Assembly: GCA_903873915.1 (NCBI GenBank)
Contig: CAIQQH010000002.1
Location: forward strand, 1 to 32,955
DNA from: an uncultured Flavobacteriia bacterium
Lineage (GTDB): Bacteria > Bacteroidota > Bacteroidia > Flavobacteriales_D > Crocinitomicaceae
Length of the DNA stretch: 32,955 bases
Direction: 5' to 3'
The notes under the pieces are model-generated. The model had not been told where the DNA came from. It ran no database searches and worked only from the letters and a program-made list of their open reading frames with translations. A program made the translations under genes and the position numbers. Each line of letters starts with the position of its first letter. The stretch's first letter is position 1. This document shows, one piece after another, positions 7,071-15,648 of this stretch.

Positions 7071-7098
7071 AAAGGGTTCCAATAGGGGCCCTTTTTTT
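7071..7098 (+). terminator. Rho-independent terminator of the barrel/YceI/haem operon
   Basis: Ten-pair stem AAAGGGTTCC (7071-7080) / GGGGCCCTTT (7085-7094) with two G-T pairs and an AATA loop, followed by a T-run to 7098. The T-run overlaps the stop codon of the convergent gene. Confidence 0.85.
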
Positions 7099-7663
7099 AT
7101 TCGATGCGGCGCATAACAAGCTCATTCACTTTCTTGAAAAACTGAAAGGGCATGTAGGTGCGCCATTCGATGTCTTCCAGCTCGCCTCCCATCACAAAAT
7201 AATGATCGATGCGTATGCGCTCAAATTCCGCAACGACATGATCGTGGAAGTTCACCATGGCAATCCAGCCGTCCTCGACATCATCAAACCATTCTTCGTA
7301 ATAACAATCGTCGGAATAATGAAAATTGAGCACATTTTCTCCAATCAAAATGAATTTATTGATCCCCGCTTCAATCATCGGTTCAATGATATCGCGCTTT
7401 AAGGTCATGATGTCATTTTCGATGGCATCGTTCCATTCACCGATGAACTCAATGATGGCAAATCCGTCGTCGTATTCAGCAAATAGAACTTTCAAAAATA
7501 AGGTGGGTGATCCCATCGAATCCCACTGTGGATGCAGGTAATAGTTGTAAACGGTATTGTTGAATTCAAATTCGCTGTATTCCCTGCCATAGAATGGAGA
7601 GTTTGGATCATCTGCGGAAATGTACAACTCCCTCCAGGCAAAATAAGGTTCAATGTAGTGCAT
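7097..7663 (-). CDS. Cytoplasmic protein of unknown function
   Basis: 188 residues, acidic, rich in Trp, Tyr and Phe, without signal peptide or membrane helix. I do not recognise a family. Parts such as FLKVLFAEYDDGFAIIEFIGEW, IIEPMIEAGINKFILIGENVLNFHYSDDCYYEEWFDDVEDGWIAMVNF alternate strand and helix and suggest one compact alpha/beta domain. The stop codon lies inside the T-run of the terminator of the opposite operon, so transcription from both sides ends here. It is transcribed divergently from the lipoprotein gene at 7770. It is probably a single-gene unit; codon use resembles the neighbours. Confidence 0.75.
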   Translation of the reverse strand: MHYIEPYFAWRELYISADDPNSPFYGREYSEFEFNNTVYNYYLHPQWDSMGSPTLFLKVLFAEYDDGFAIIEFIGEWNDAIENDIMTLKRDIIEPMIEAGINKFILIGENVLNFHYSDDCYYEEWFDDVEDGWIAMVNFHDHVVAEFERIRIDHYFVMGGELEDIEWRTYMPFQFFKKVNELVMRRIE

Positions 7664-7718
7664 GTGATTTTATCTGAATTGGCATACTATGTGCAAAGAG
7701 GCCGAGCAATTTTATCCG

Positions 7719-7726
7719 TATTTTTG
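7719..7726 (+). promoter_or_regulatory. Possible -7 box (TATTTTTG) for the lipoprotein gene
   Basis: Exact TAnnTTTG match 43 bases before the ATG at 7770. No clear TTTG element 19 bases upstream. Confidence 0.3.
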
Positions 7727-7769
7727 ACAAGTGAAAATCCGGTCGAACTTTATCCTAAAATTACAAAAA

Positions 7770-9206
7770 ATGAAAAAGATTTTTCTGCTTACAGGTTTAA
7801 TCGTCATTCTTGCTTCATGTGGGAAAAATGAGAATCGTCCAATCGAAGAGTATGTATCTGCTTTTCTCAATGAAAATGAGAATGTTGTCGCTTTTGGCAA
7901 GGCGGATTTGAAATCCATGTTGGATGACATGGATTATGCATCTATTCCAAAATTTGGATTAATCCTCAAGTCGCAAGTGAAGGATTTTGAAAAATGTGTG
8001 AACTTAAAATCTTCTGTTTATTACGCTTTGGAAGGTCCTTTTCTCGAGGATGGCACTCCGACAACGACACTGGCATTCATCGAAGTGAAAAATGCTGATT
8101 CACTTTCCTCACAATTGAGCATTCAAGGGTTTGACATCGAAGAGGATGGAGATCTTCGTTATTTCGAAAGTGGTGATGTAGCCATGGGAATGCAAGGGAA
8201 CCTAGCCATTTTCATTTCGAAAAAAGGAGAATTTGACGGGAAAGTAGCATTGAATGATGCCTTCGATCGTGTCTATGGCAATGTTTCTGAAGGAAAGGTG
8301 AATCAAATTTTGGCAGCGAAAGGCGATATCGTGATGGGAGTTAGTATGAAAAACCTTTACACGACCTCGAATACGGATTTGGATAAATTGAGCGATGAAA
8401 AGAAGGAAGGGATCATGAAAATGGTCGATGGTTCGTTTATTCAAACGGCAATTAGTTTTGAAGATGGCGCCGCGGTGATCAAAATGAAAAATTTCTTTTC
8501 TCCAGAGCTGAAAAAACACATGTTCTTTAAAAAGGATGATGGAGCAACTATCGTTTCAAAATTGGGAACAGGAAAACCAGTACTTGGAATTTCCTTGAAC
8601 TTGGACTTGAAAAAAATGCAGGCGTTTATAGATGATTATGCAGCCAATGCGATGCGTGATGTGATGGAAAATTTAGGTCCCCTTCAAATGGTTATGGCCA
8701 GTAGCAAGGATGGACTCGCTGGAATTTTAACCGGAGAAATGGGCTTCGTGATGGTTGGTCAACCCAATGCCAATGAAGGAATTTCAGACATGAACATATT
8801 CGTTGGTTTATGCCCCGCTGGAAAACCTTTGGCGGAAATGGCGAAAGGATTCTTAATGGGGTCCATGGCAAAGGTTGATCTCAATAATAAGGGCTTGTCG
8901 GCATTCAGCAACGCGGAATTTGTGCCTGCTCCAGGTCAGAAAATTCGTGTTCCAAAGGGATGTGAGAATTTTGGAAAGAAAGGAATAACAGGCTTTATTA
9001 ATTTGGAAGATGTGGATATGGAATCATTTGGATTAATGGAAGAAGAGAAAATCCTCAATGTAATCAAATACGTGACCTTTGAGATGGATGAAAATGGGGC
9101 TACTATTCGCATTCAAGCCCGCGATGGGAAAGAAAATATCTTGAAGCAAGCTGCTGAATTGATGGTTAAAGAGTTTGAAATGAAGATTTCTGGCTTAACA
9201 CTATAA
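7770..9206 (+). CDS. Lipoprotein, probable DUF4836 family
   Basis: 478 residues from ATG 7770, chosen because MKKIFLLTGLIVILASC is a clear lipoprotein signal (lipobox LASC, Cys17); the in-frame ATG at 7731 would add a non-signal extension. The mature protein opens with a short region then NENENVVAFGKADLKSMLDD, resembling the start of DUF4836 lipoproteins, and continues with long alternating beta segments and repeated KGDIVMGVSMKNL, KPVLGISLNLDL and GLAGILTGEMGFVMVG strands. The function of that family is unknown; the length fits (about 450-550). msrB follows 9 bases after its stop, so the two may be co-transcribed, which links this lipoprotein loosely to oxidative damage repair. The family name comes from memory of the pattern and is moderately certain. 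Confidence 0.75.
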   Translation: MKKIFLLTGLIVILASCGKNENRPIEEYVSAFLNENENVVAFGKADLKSMLDDMDYASIPKFGLILKSQVKDFEKCVNLKSSVYYALEGPFLEDGTPTTTLAFIEVKNADSLSSQLSIQGFDIEEDGDLRYFESGDVAMGMQGNLAIFISKKGEFDGKVALNDAFDRVYGNVSEGKVNQILAAKGDIVMGVSMKNLYTTSNTDLDKLSDEKKEGIMKMVDGSFIQTAISFEDGAAVIKMKNFFSPELKKHMFFKKDDGATIVSKLGTGKPVLGISLNLDLKKMQAFIDDYAANAMRDVMENLGPLQMVMASSKDGLAGILTGEMGFVMVGQPNANEGISDMNIFVGLCPAGKPLAEMAKGFLMGSMAKVDLNNKGLSAFSNAEFVPAPGQKIRVPKGCENFGKKGITGFINLEDVDMESFGLMEEEKILNVIKYVTFEMDENGATIRIQARDGKENILKQAAELMVKEFEMKISGLTL

Positions 9207-9215
9207 TCGCATGCC

Positions 9216-9590
9216 ATGACTTTACCGAAAGACAAATGGAAGGCGCTCAACAGTGAGGAGGAGCGCATCATCGTGAACAAAGGAACAGAGATGCCCTTTA
9301 CCGGAGAGTACAATTCGTTTAAAGGAATTGGAACTTTTGTTTGTAAACGTTGCGAAAACCCACTTTATCACTCAGATGCGAAGTTTAATTCAGGTTGTGG
9401 GTGGCCATCATTTGACGATGATATTTCTGGAAATGTAAAACGTATTTTGGATGAGGACGGAAGGAGAACGGAGATTGTCTGCGCTCATTGCGGCGGTCAT
9501 TTAGGCCATGTATTCGAAGGGGAGCGTTTCACCGAGAAAGACACGCGTCATTGCGTAAACTCTGTCTCTATTCGATTTATCGCAGATTAA
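9216..9590 (+). CDS. msrB: Peptide-methionine (R)-S-oxide reductase MsrB
   Basis: 124 residues, standard for a single-domain MsrB. It reduces the R-sulfoxide of methionine in proteins. Zinc ligands C43-x-x-C46 (CKRC) and C89-x-x-C92 (CAHC), the SGCGWPSF motif with the likely resolving Cys61, the GGHLGHVF motif, and the catalytic Cys113 in RHCVNSVSIRF are all present. No signal peptide, so the enzyme is cytoplasmic. It follows the lipoprotein gene by nine bases and ends only two bases before the stop codon of the convergent transglycosylase gene, with no room for a terminator between them. Confidence 0.96.
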   Translation: MTLPKDKWKALNSEEERIIVNKGTEMPFTGEYNSFKGIGTFVCKRCENPLYHSDAKFNSGCGWPSFDDDISGNVKRILDEDGRRTEIVCAHCGGHLGHVFEGERFTEKDTRHCVNSVSIRFIAD

Positions 9591-9592
9591 CC

Positions 9593-10534
9593 TTATTCGC
9601 AGTGAAAGATTTCGTCACACTGCTGGTAAATCATTTCATGTAAAATAAGTTGTGCCGCTAAGGCCAATTGCGTGTAATTCTGTGAGTTGTTTCCAAATCC
9701 AGCCGCGGATGTTTGCCACATGGCTTTGATTAATTCTTGTCCGCCTTCTTTTGGGTTAATCGCGTTCACAACGGCTGCAACATTCATGGCGCCTGCATGG
9801 TATACATGAAGAACGAACAAACGAAACCACAAATCAGATTCTTGAAAACTTAAATTGTGGCTGTTCAAAATCTTCTTGGCTTCTGGAATGCACACCCGAT
9901 GAATCAATCGAGATGCACCGTATGCGGAACGATCGAAATCTTTGCGTTCGTCGATACTTCCACTAACCGTAAGTCCTTGCGCACGCGCTACACCTGGCAT
10001 CAATTGAAAAGCTCCGTAAGCTCCAGATACTGACTTTTTCAGTTGTCCTGGACTTTCGATCAACAAGATGGCTTGCGCATACCACGGATCAACACCATGC
10101 TTCTCGAAAGCTGCCACACCTTTTGAAAGGCTTGGATAGACTGCGTCGAACTTGTAAAAATCATTCTTCCCGAAGGTCACATTGATTTTTTCATCTACAG
10201 GCAGAGTATACAAGCGGCGAAGGCTGTCTTTAAACGCATCTTTTTGGATTTCGGTTTGTGCCGACCAATCGCGGAAGGACATTTTAAGCAGTACTCGACG
10301 GTTTTCTGCCACATTGATCAAGCAAGAATCCGGCGAAAGCAACATGATTTTTTTCCAAAACTCTGGTTGAGGAAGTTCATCCCAACGGTCATAAAAAATG
10401 GGGTCTGCATCCATAATGGCATGAAGACCAGCGGATGACAATACTTCAACCTTTTCGTGTTCGCGGTCAATGCTTGGTTGACAAAACACAAATAAGGGTA
10501 AGACAGCAAGGGAGAGTAAAATGGAGAGTCGCAT
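9593..10534 (-). CDS. Lytic transglycosylase (SLT domain)
   Basis: 313 residues with signal peptide 1-18 (ending VFC; the Cys at 18 could be a lipid site although the lipobox is imperfect). The catalytic domain spans about 145-300: LLIESPGQ with catalytic Glu160, GAYGAFQLMPGVAR (171-184), and VYHAGAMNV, matching the E-S, G-x-x-G-x-x-Q-x-M-P and Y-N/H-A-G motifs of soluble lytic transglycosylases, which cleave peptidoglycan glycan strands with 1,6-anhydro products. Before it lies a region of about 120 residues of unknown role. No LysM domain. It is divergent from yidD and convergent with msrB. Confidence 0.9.
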   Translation of the reverse strand: MRLSILLSLAVLPLFVFCQPSIDREHEKVEVLSSAGLHAIMDADPIFYDRWDELPQPEFWKKIMLLSPDSCLINVAENRRVLLKMSFRDWSAQTEIQKDAFKDSLRRLYTLPVDEKINVTFGKNDFYKFDAVYPSLSKGVAAFEKHGVDPWYAQAILLIESPGQLKKSVSGAYGAFQLMPGVARAQGLTVSGSIDERKDFDRSAYGASRLIHRVCIPEAKKILNSHNLSFQESDLWFRLFVLHVYHAGAMNVAAVVNAINPKEGGQELIKAMWQTSAAGFGNNSQNYTQLALAAQLILHEMIYQQCDEIFHCE

Positions 10535-10645
10535 GTATTTGTAAACAGTATCTCAATATACGACAGATTGCGCTGATAATGAACCTCAACTCAAAAATTA
10601 ACAATTTCGTTGGTCAAAACCGATGAAACATTGCGACATTTGTCC

Positions 10646-10885
10646 ATGCGCATTCTCGGACGTATTTTTTCTCTTCCGCTGATTTTCCTTGTGAAGATCT
10701 ATCAATGGGTGATTTCCCCCTTGTTTCCTCCTGCATGCCGCTATACACCGACGTGTTCGCAATACATGTTGGATGCACTGCGCATTTGGGGACCATTTAA
10801 AGGGACTTGGTTAGGTGTAAAACGGATTGCTTCATGTCGCCCCGGTGGTGGTCATGGTCACGATCCTGTACCAAAGCGCGACTGA
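10646..10885 (+). CDS. yidD: Membrane protein insertion efficiency factor YidD
   Basis: 79 residues from the ATG at 10646; the frame is open upstream to a TTG at 10610 but the family normally starts at this amphipathic helix (MRILGRIFSLPLIFLVKIYQWVISPL). The core CRYTPTCSQYMLDAL, then GVKRIASCRPGGGHGHDPVP with its three Cys, defines YidD, a peripheral inner-membrane protein that assists YidC in inserting membrane proteins. It stands alone here rather than in the rpmH-rnpA-yidD-yidC cluster. Its last 28 bases overlap the 3' end of the convergent glycosyltransferase gene. Confidence 0.93.
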   Translation: MRILGRIFSLPLIFLVKIYQWVISPLFPPACRYTPTCSQYMLDALRIWGPFKGTWLGVKRIASCRPGGGHGHDPVPKRD

Positions 10886-12222
10886 TTCAATAAGCTGATC
10901 TTATTTCGTAAACCTCCGTAGATCATTTCATAGCCAAAAAGGACGAGTACAGGGAGGTATTCAATCCATAGCGACAATTCATTCGTGCTTGCTGAATTTC
11001 CTTCGGTGTAATGGCTGTAAGAGAGTATCACGGTTAAACTCCAAAGTAACGGGAAGAGATACGTGGTAAAAGTGGACAAGAATAGCAGCGGAAGGATATA
11101 CCACGGATGGATCGTGCTGCTCAAAAGTAAATAGATGAAATAGGCAATGGTCATCCGTTTGAACAGCGCTTCTGGTGTATTAAATTGACCATACAAGGCC
11201 AATACGATGATACATTGAATGGCAATCCGCGCCAATCTTGGACCATAAAACATCGTTGCATTCCACCCTAACTTCCAATAACCGTATTGAAGGTAATAGT
11301 GTAAAATGAAAGAGTTGAATTCAAACACCTTGAAATACAAGGTTAAACTCTCCATGAAATTTCTGTAGTTGTGCTGATCAATCAGTGGTAGGGCGAAAAG
11401 TACGACACCACACAGCACCAAAACATACAGCCAAAGTGCTTTCCTCCAACCTAAAAAACGCCAGAAAAAGGGCAAAAGCATCAACGGAATTAGTTTGATG
11501 TGCACTGCGGCAGCGAATAAAACTGAACCGGTAACTAATTTTAATTCCATCAAATGGATAAAAGAGACAAGCAGTAGGCAAATCATAAGTCCCTCGAAAT
11601 GCAAATTGAAAAAGACCTCGATGAGAAACAAGGGATTCAAGAAAAGGAACCAAATCGCTTTTTGATCTAGAATACCCCTTTCAACAAAACGGCGTGAACT
11701 TTTTAAAGCCAGAAGGACAACGCCAATAAACAACAAGCGCAAGACGAGTAGACCAACAAAACTTGATTCACTTAGAAATGCAGCGATGGTGAAAAATACT
11801 TGGGTTAGGGGAGGGTAGCAACTGTAGTTTTGCTGCGAAAGGGTTCCCATGTTGTTATACAGTTCCTTCAGATATGGGCTGATAGCAAACGCTTTGTGCT
11901 GATTTAGTTGATCCGGTCGAAAGTCGTAGGGATTAACCCCGCGGGTCAGCCACTCGCCATCCCAAAGGAAACGGTTGAAGTCATTGGAAAGCTCAGGGTT
12001 TTGAAGAAGTGAAGCGAGGACAGTCATTCCAATAAGGAAGTACAATTCTCTATTCGTTCTATAGGTGCGTAAGACCAGACCAAATCCCAAAAAGGAGAAC
12101 AAGTACAAGGGGAGGAGCGCGGAGGTATTTTCTCGTTGTATGAATCCCAAGGCTGTTAACGAAAGGACAAAAAGAAAGGCGGAACACGTAAATTTCCACC
12201 TTTCTTCAAATCTTTTGAACAT
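10858..12222 (-). CDS. GT-C type membrane glycosyltransferase (mannosyltransferase-like)
   Basis: 454 residues with about ten to twelve membrane helices. The first loop has NDFNRFLWDGEWLTRGVNPY, the D-x-x-R-(Y/F)-x-W-D-G-x-x-x-x-x-G-x-N-P-Y motif of polyprenol-phosphate-dependent transferases of the GT87/DUF2029 group. Later are FLNPLFLIEVFFNLHFEGLMI and VHIKLIPLMLLPFFWR, also typical. These enzymes move a sugar from a lipid-linked donor on the periplasmic side. The start lies eight bases after the stop of the cellulose-synthase-like gene, so this is the last gene of an operon that also encodes a dolichyl-phosphate-sugar-synthase-like enzyme, which could supply its donor. The 3' end overlaps yidD by 28 bases. 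Confidence 0.82.
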   Translation of the reverse strand: MFKRFEERWKFTCSAFLFVLSLTALGFIQRENTSALLPLYLFSFLGFGLVLRTYRTNRELYFLIGMTVLASLLQNPELSNDFNRFLWDGEWLTRGVNPYDFRPDQLNQHKAFAISPYLKELYNNMGTLSQQNYSCYPPLTQVFFTIAAFLSESSFVGLLVLRLLFIGVVLLALKSSRRFVERGILDQKAIWFLFLNPLFLIEVFFNLHFEGLMICLLLVSFIHLMELKLVTGSVLFAAAVHIKLIPLMLLPFFWRFLGWRKALWLYVLVLCGVVLFALPLIDQHNYRNFMESLTLYFKVFEFNSFILHYYLQYGYWKLGWNATMFYGPRLARIAIQCIIVLALYGQFNTPEALFKRMTIAYFIYLLLSSTIHPWYILPLLFLSTFTTYLFPLLWSLTVILSYSHYTEGNSASTNELSLWIEYLPVLVLFGYEMIYGGLRNKISLLNQSRFGTGS

Positions 12223-12230
12223 GCGTACTG

Positions 12231-14144
12231 TTATTGTGCGCTTACACGGTTTTCTTTCAGTGTAGAGAAGAAAATCACACCATAGCCACAGGCTAACATG
12301 AGGTGGAACGGCAACATACCAAAGTCACCATAAACGGCGCGAACTACAGCAGTGTATCCAAACACTATCATCAAGATTCCCTCTAAAATATTGATGATGG
12401 ACAAACTTTTCTTATCGTATTTATTCCCTTTGAATTCACTCTTTACTGACACGTTAAATTTCGGTGTGCGAACGAATGAACTTTTGATGCCCAAATACCC
12501 TTCAATAACCGCTACGGTATTGCTCAATGACAATCCCATGGAGACTACCAAGAATTGGAAGAAGCGACCTACAAAACGAATGAATGAATTGAACTTGCGT
12601 TCAGTCTTGTCTCGGTAAGCGTTCCAGTAATAGTACATTAAGAAAATCGTGCTAATAATGAAGAACGCCATGTACTGAAGGATGTAATTCAAATCAGAGA
12701 AACTATCCTTGATGTGCAACACAACCAAACTCAATAAAGAAACCACAAGGATGAACATGAACACCGATGAGTTGAACAAGTGCGATAATCCATGCACGCG
12801 ATCGGCCAGTTTCACATTCTTGGCTGTCAAAAGTCGTTTCCACATTTTCACGAAACATTCTGCACCTCCCTTCATCCAACGGTGCTGCTGGCTTTTCAAT
12901 GCCGACATGGTAATTGGCAACTCTGCTGGAGCAATCACATCTTCCAAGTAGCGGAATTTCCATCCTTTGATTTGTGCACGGTAGCTCAAGTCAAGGTCTT
13001 CTGTCAAGGTGTCGTGCTCCCAACCACCAGCGTCTTCAATGCATTTTTTCCGCCAAATACCTCCAGTACCATTGAAGTTGATGTAGTGACCAGCTGAGCT
13101 TCTTCCTCCTTGTTCAATGGCGAAGTGGCCATTTAAACCAAAGGCTTGAAGTTCTGTAAGTATCGAATATGTCTTGTTGATATGTCCCCAACGTGTTTGA
13201 ACAACACCAATGTTGTCTGTATCAAATGAAGGCATCGTGCGGATCAAGAAATCGGGATCGGGAATAAAGTCAGCATCGAAGATCGCGATGAAATCACCTT
13301 CAACCCGATCCATCGCAGCGTCTAAGGCTCCTGCCTTGTATCCTGTGCGGTCAACCCGGTGAATGTGTTGTATGTTCACGCCTCGTGCAGCCACCTCGGC
13401 AACTTTCTTTGCGATTACGTCCTTTGTTTCATCCGTCGAGTCATCCAATACTTGTATTTGAAGTTTGTCTGCAGGATAATCAAACTGAGCAATGGTTTCA
13501 ATGATGCGCTCTGCCACATACAATTCGTTGTACATCGGAAGTTGAATTGTTACTTTCGGTGTTGTAGCCGGATCGTAAACTGGCTTCGGAGTGTCGTTCT
13601 TTTTCTTCTTGTTTCGCACATAAGCTATTGCCAATGACAACTGCAAACAACTGTAGAAGAATACAAGCACCAAGCACAATCCGTAGATCACCATAACGAT
13701 TTTCGCTAAAAGATGTGACCAATAATGCTCCTTAACGATGTATTTTCCGTTGGCCAATTTCACCTTGCGGTCACCCCAGTTGAACAACCATGAAACTTTC
13801 AATGACACAGGAATTGGCGTGCCATACGTAAACACTTTTAAATGTTTTTCGGTAAGTTCCGTGGTGAATGTTTGATCTGTATAGTCTTCGTCGACAACAT
13901 GGAACGCATAGGATCCCAATGGGACATTTTTGATTTTGAAAACACCATTTTCATTCGATTCAGCGGCGTAAACCTTTCCTGTTTTCTTGTTTTTCAGGGT
14001 TACTTCTACCTCGTCAGCGATGCGATCTGTGCGCTGGTCTATCAATTTTCCGGTGACAAGCTTACATTTCTGTGCAGTATCTTTCGGAACTGCATTGACC
14101 AATCCGGTCAGTAGTAGTGTGCAAACCAATAAAAGTATCCTCAT
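12231..14144 (-). CDS. Cellulose-synthase-like glycosyltransferase 2 with N-terminal carboxypeptidase-regulatory-like domain
   Basis: 637 residues from ATG 14144, chosen since MRILLLVCTLLLTGLVNA is a signal peptide; an in-frame ATG at 14183 adds 13 residues before it. Order: signal peptide; a beta-sandwich of the CarboxypepD_reg type at about 25-105 (VTGKLIDQ, ESNENGVFKIKNVPLGSYAF); a membrane helix at about 147-177; a GT2 domain at about 198-430 with QLPMYNE, DDST (234-237), FDADF (289-293), TEDLDLSYRAQ (381-390) and QQHRWMKG (419-426), the D,D,D,QxxRW set of processive synthases; then three or more membrane helices. The catalytic domain faces the cytoplasm and the beta-sandwich the periplasm. 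No PilZ domain is seen. The substrate is unknown. It sits between two other glycosyltransferase genes in one operon. Confidence 0.88.
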   Translation of the reverse strand: MRILLLVCTLLLTGLVNAVPKDTAQKCKLVTGKLIDQRTDRIADEVEVTLKNKKTGKVYAAESNENGVFKIKNVPLGSYAFHVVDEDYTDQTFTTELTEKHLKVFTYGTPIPVSLKVSWLFNWGDRKVKLANGKYIVKEHYWSHLLAKIVMVIYGLCLVLVFFYSCLQLSLAIAYVRNKKKKNDTPKPVYDPATTPKVTIQLPMYNELYVAERIIETIAQFDYPADKLQIQVLDDSTDETKDVIAKKVAEVAARGVNIQHIHRVDRTGYKAGALDAAMDRVEGDFIAIFDADFIPDPDFLIRTMPSFDTDNIGVVQTRWGHINKTYSILTELQAFGLNGHFAIEQGGRSSAGHYINFNGTGGIWRKKCIEDAGGWEHDTLTEDLDLSYRAQIKGWKFRYLEDVIAPAELPITMSALKSQQHRWMKGGAECFVKMWKRLLTAKNVKLADRVHGLSHLFNSSVFMFILVVSLLSLVVLHIKDSFSDLNYILQYMAFFIISTIFLMYYYWNAYRDKTERKFNSFIRFVGRFFQFLVVSMGLSLSNTVAVIEGYLGIKSSFVRTPKFNVSVKSEFKGNKYDKKSLSIINILEGILMIVFGYTAVVRAVYGDFGMLPFHLMLACGYGVIFFSTLKENRVSAQ

Positions 14145-14191
14145 GCTTACAGTGAATTGGGATTGTGAGTTGAATGGGCGCATAAAATTAG

Positions 14192-14872
14192 TTAAAATCG
14201 GTATTTAAACACTGCCCAAATGATTTTTATTCGTGCGAGTACCGTTCCTTTGAGTGTGCCTGATACTTTGGAAACACCAATTCGCTTGCGATAGCTAATT
14301 GGGACTTCACAAAATCGGAGTTTCTTTTTTGCAGCTTTAATCTGCATTTCTATGGTCCATCCGTAGGTTTTGTCACTCATTTTGAGTGAATTAAGTGTAT
14401 TTGAACGGATGGCGCGGAATGGCCCTAAATCGCTGAATCTCGCGCCATAAAAAATGCGGATCATTCGTGTAGCAAGCCAGTTCCCAAATACCTGCTGTGG
14501 GGTCAATGAACCGCGTTCCCGTTCGCCTAAAACACGGGATCCAAGTACAAAATCCATTTTCCCAGCGACTATTGGTTCGATCAATATGGACATTTCACTT
14601 GGGAAATCCGAAAAATCTCCGTCCATGAATACCATAATTTCTGCTTGCTGTTCATTGGCATACTCAATTCCTTTCAAACAGGCCCAGCCGTAGCCTTTTC
14701 TGGATTCATCTAAAACAATAGCGCCGGCGCGTATAGCTTCTTCAACGGTGTTGTCTGTCGAACCATTGTTGACCACAATGATGGTGGCATTTATTTCCAA
14801 AGGAATGGCATTCACGACCTTCGAAATGGAAGGTGCTTCGTTATAGGCAGGAATGATGACAGCGACTTTCAT
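14192..14872 (-). CDS. Glycosyltransferase family 2, DPM1/polyprenyl-phosphate sugar synthase-like
   Basis: 226 residues from ATG 14872 (the codon before it, TTG, is not needed). GT-A fold motifs: VIIPAYNEAPSISKVV at the start, VVNNGSTDNTVEEA, KGYGWACLKGIEYA, and MVFMDGDFSDFP with the DxD-like metal site, then VLGSRVLGERERGSLTPQQVFGNWLATRMIRIFYG and a terminal PISYRKRIGVSKVSGT, as in dolichyl- or undecaprenyl-phosphate glucose/mannose synthases. It lacks membrane anchors at the C terminus, unlike ArnC/GtrB types. Three bases separate it from the stop of the DUF547 gene. Likely role: load a sugar on a polyprenyl phosphate for the GT-C enzyme encoded two genes downstream (inference). Confidence 0.88.
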   Translation of the reverse strand: MKVAVIIPAYNEAPSISKVVNAIPLEINATIIVVNNGSTDNTVEEAIRAGAIVLDESRKGYGWACLKGIEYANEQQAEIMVFMDGDFSDFPSEMSILIEPIVAGKMDFVLGSRVLGERERGSLTPQQVFGNWLATRMIRIFYGARFSDLGPFRAIRSNTLNSLKMSDKTYGWTIEMQIKAAKKKLRFCEVPISYRKRIGVSKVSGTLKGTVLARIKIIWAVFKYRF

Positions 14873-14875
14873 CAA

Positions 14876-15634
14876 TTAGTTATCGCTTTCGATGTCAAAG
14901 GCCTCTGGATTTACAGTCCAGTCGTATTTTGAATAGACCAGATTGGGTGCAGCTGATAATGGAACAATGCCATAATTTCTGTGTAAGTCAATAATGCCAT
15001 TTATTCCATTAAAATCTGCCGAATACCAGTCAAAAAGTTCATCCACGGTCAAGGTATTGGTCAGCACCGAATAACTTGAATTGATTTGGAGAAATGCTCG
15101 TGTGGCTTGCTCAAGTTCGTGTTGTATCGTTTTCGGCGAATAAATGCGAATGGGAGGACAGGAGTTCGCGCCACAATTCAAGGCGAAGTGGATGCGTGGA
15201 TCAGATTTTTTACAACGAATCTTCTCTAAGTATTTGGCATTCCCTTTTCTACCAAGAATTCCCCGTTCGATGTCGTTTAGACTGAATGATTTTCCCGAAA
15301 TTTTAATCCAATGACGATTGAAGAAGCGGTCTTTGTCGGCATATTTATCTAGGCCTTGTTTCAATTGGACTTGCACGGAAGCATTGTAGATATTGAGCCA
15401 AAAGGTCAAATGCGCATCCTTTTCTTTCGTCAATTCAATGAGTGAATTCAGCGAACAATACTGCAGTGAATCTTGAAATGAAGAGGTGTTTTCATTTTGC
15501 TGGATGGTGCTCAAATAATTTTCCGAGAAACGAGATAAGTCCTTTGGCTGTTTGGTGTTCGAATCAGCGCAACCAAAGGACAAGATGATGATTAAAAAGA
15601 AATACCACGAACACCTTGAAAACTTCCAAGACAT
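14876..15634 (-). CDS. DUF547 domain lipoprotein
   Basis: 252 residues from ATG 15634; a start at 15658 would overlap accA by ten bases and add eight residues before the signal. Signal with lipobox LSFGC gives a lipoprotein. DUF547 motifs are clear: FWLNIYNASVQVQL, FSLNDIERGILG, DPRIHFALNCGANSCPPIRIYS, and VYSKYDWTVNPEAF near the end. The conserved N-Y-N-A, H-F-A-L-N-C-G and S-C-P groups suggest a thiol-protease-like fold, but no activity is established. In this operon it precedes three glycosyltransferase genes and follows accA; an envelope role in glycan or lipid handling is plausible but unproven. Confidence 0.88.
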   Translation of the reverse strand: MSWKFSRCSWYFFLIIILSFGCADSNTKQPKDLSRFSENYLSTIQQNENTSSFQDSLQYCSLNSLIELTKEKDAHLTFWLNIYNASVQVQLKQGLDKYADKDRFFNRHWIKISGKSFSLNDIERGILGRKGNAKYLEKIRCKKSDPRIHFALNCGANSCPPIRIYSPKTIQHELEQATRAFLQINSSYSVLTNTLTVDELFDWYSADFNGINGIIDLHRNYGIVPLSAAPNLVYSKYDWTVNPEAFDIESDN

Positions 15635-15648
15635 CGAGGCAAATCGAT

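Noticed and set aside
10610-10645. Longer YidD start at TTG 10610
   Set aside because: The extra 12 residues do not match the family, whose N-terminal helix begins at the ATG at 10646.
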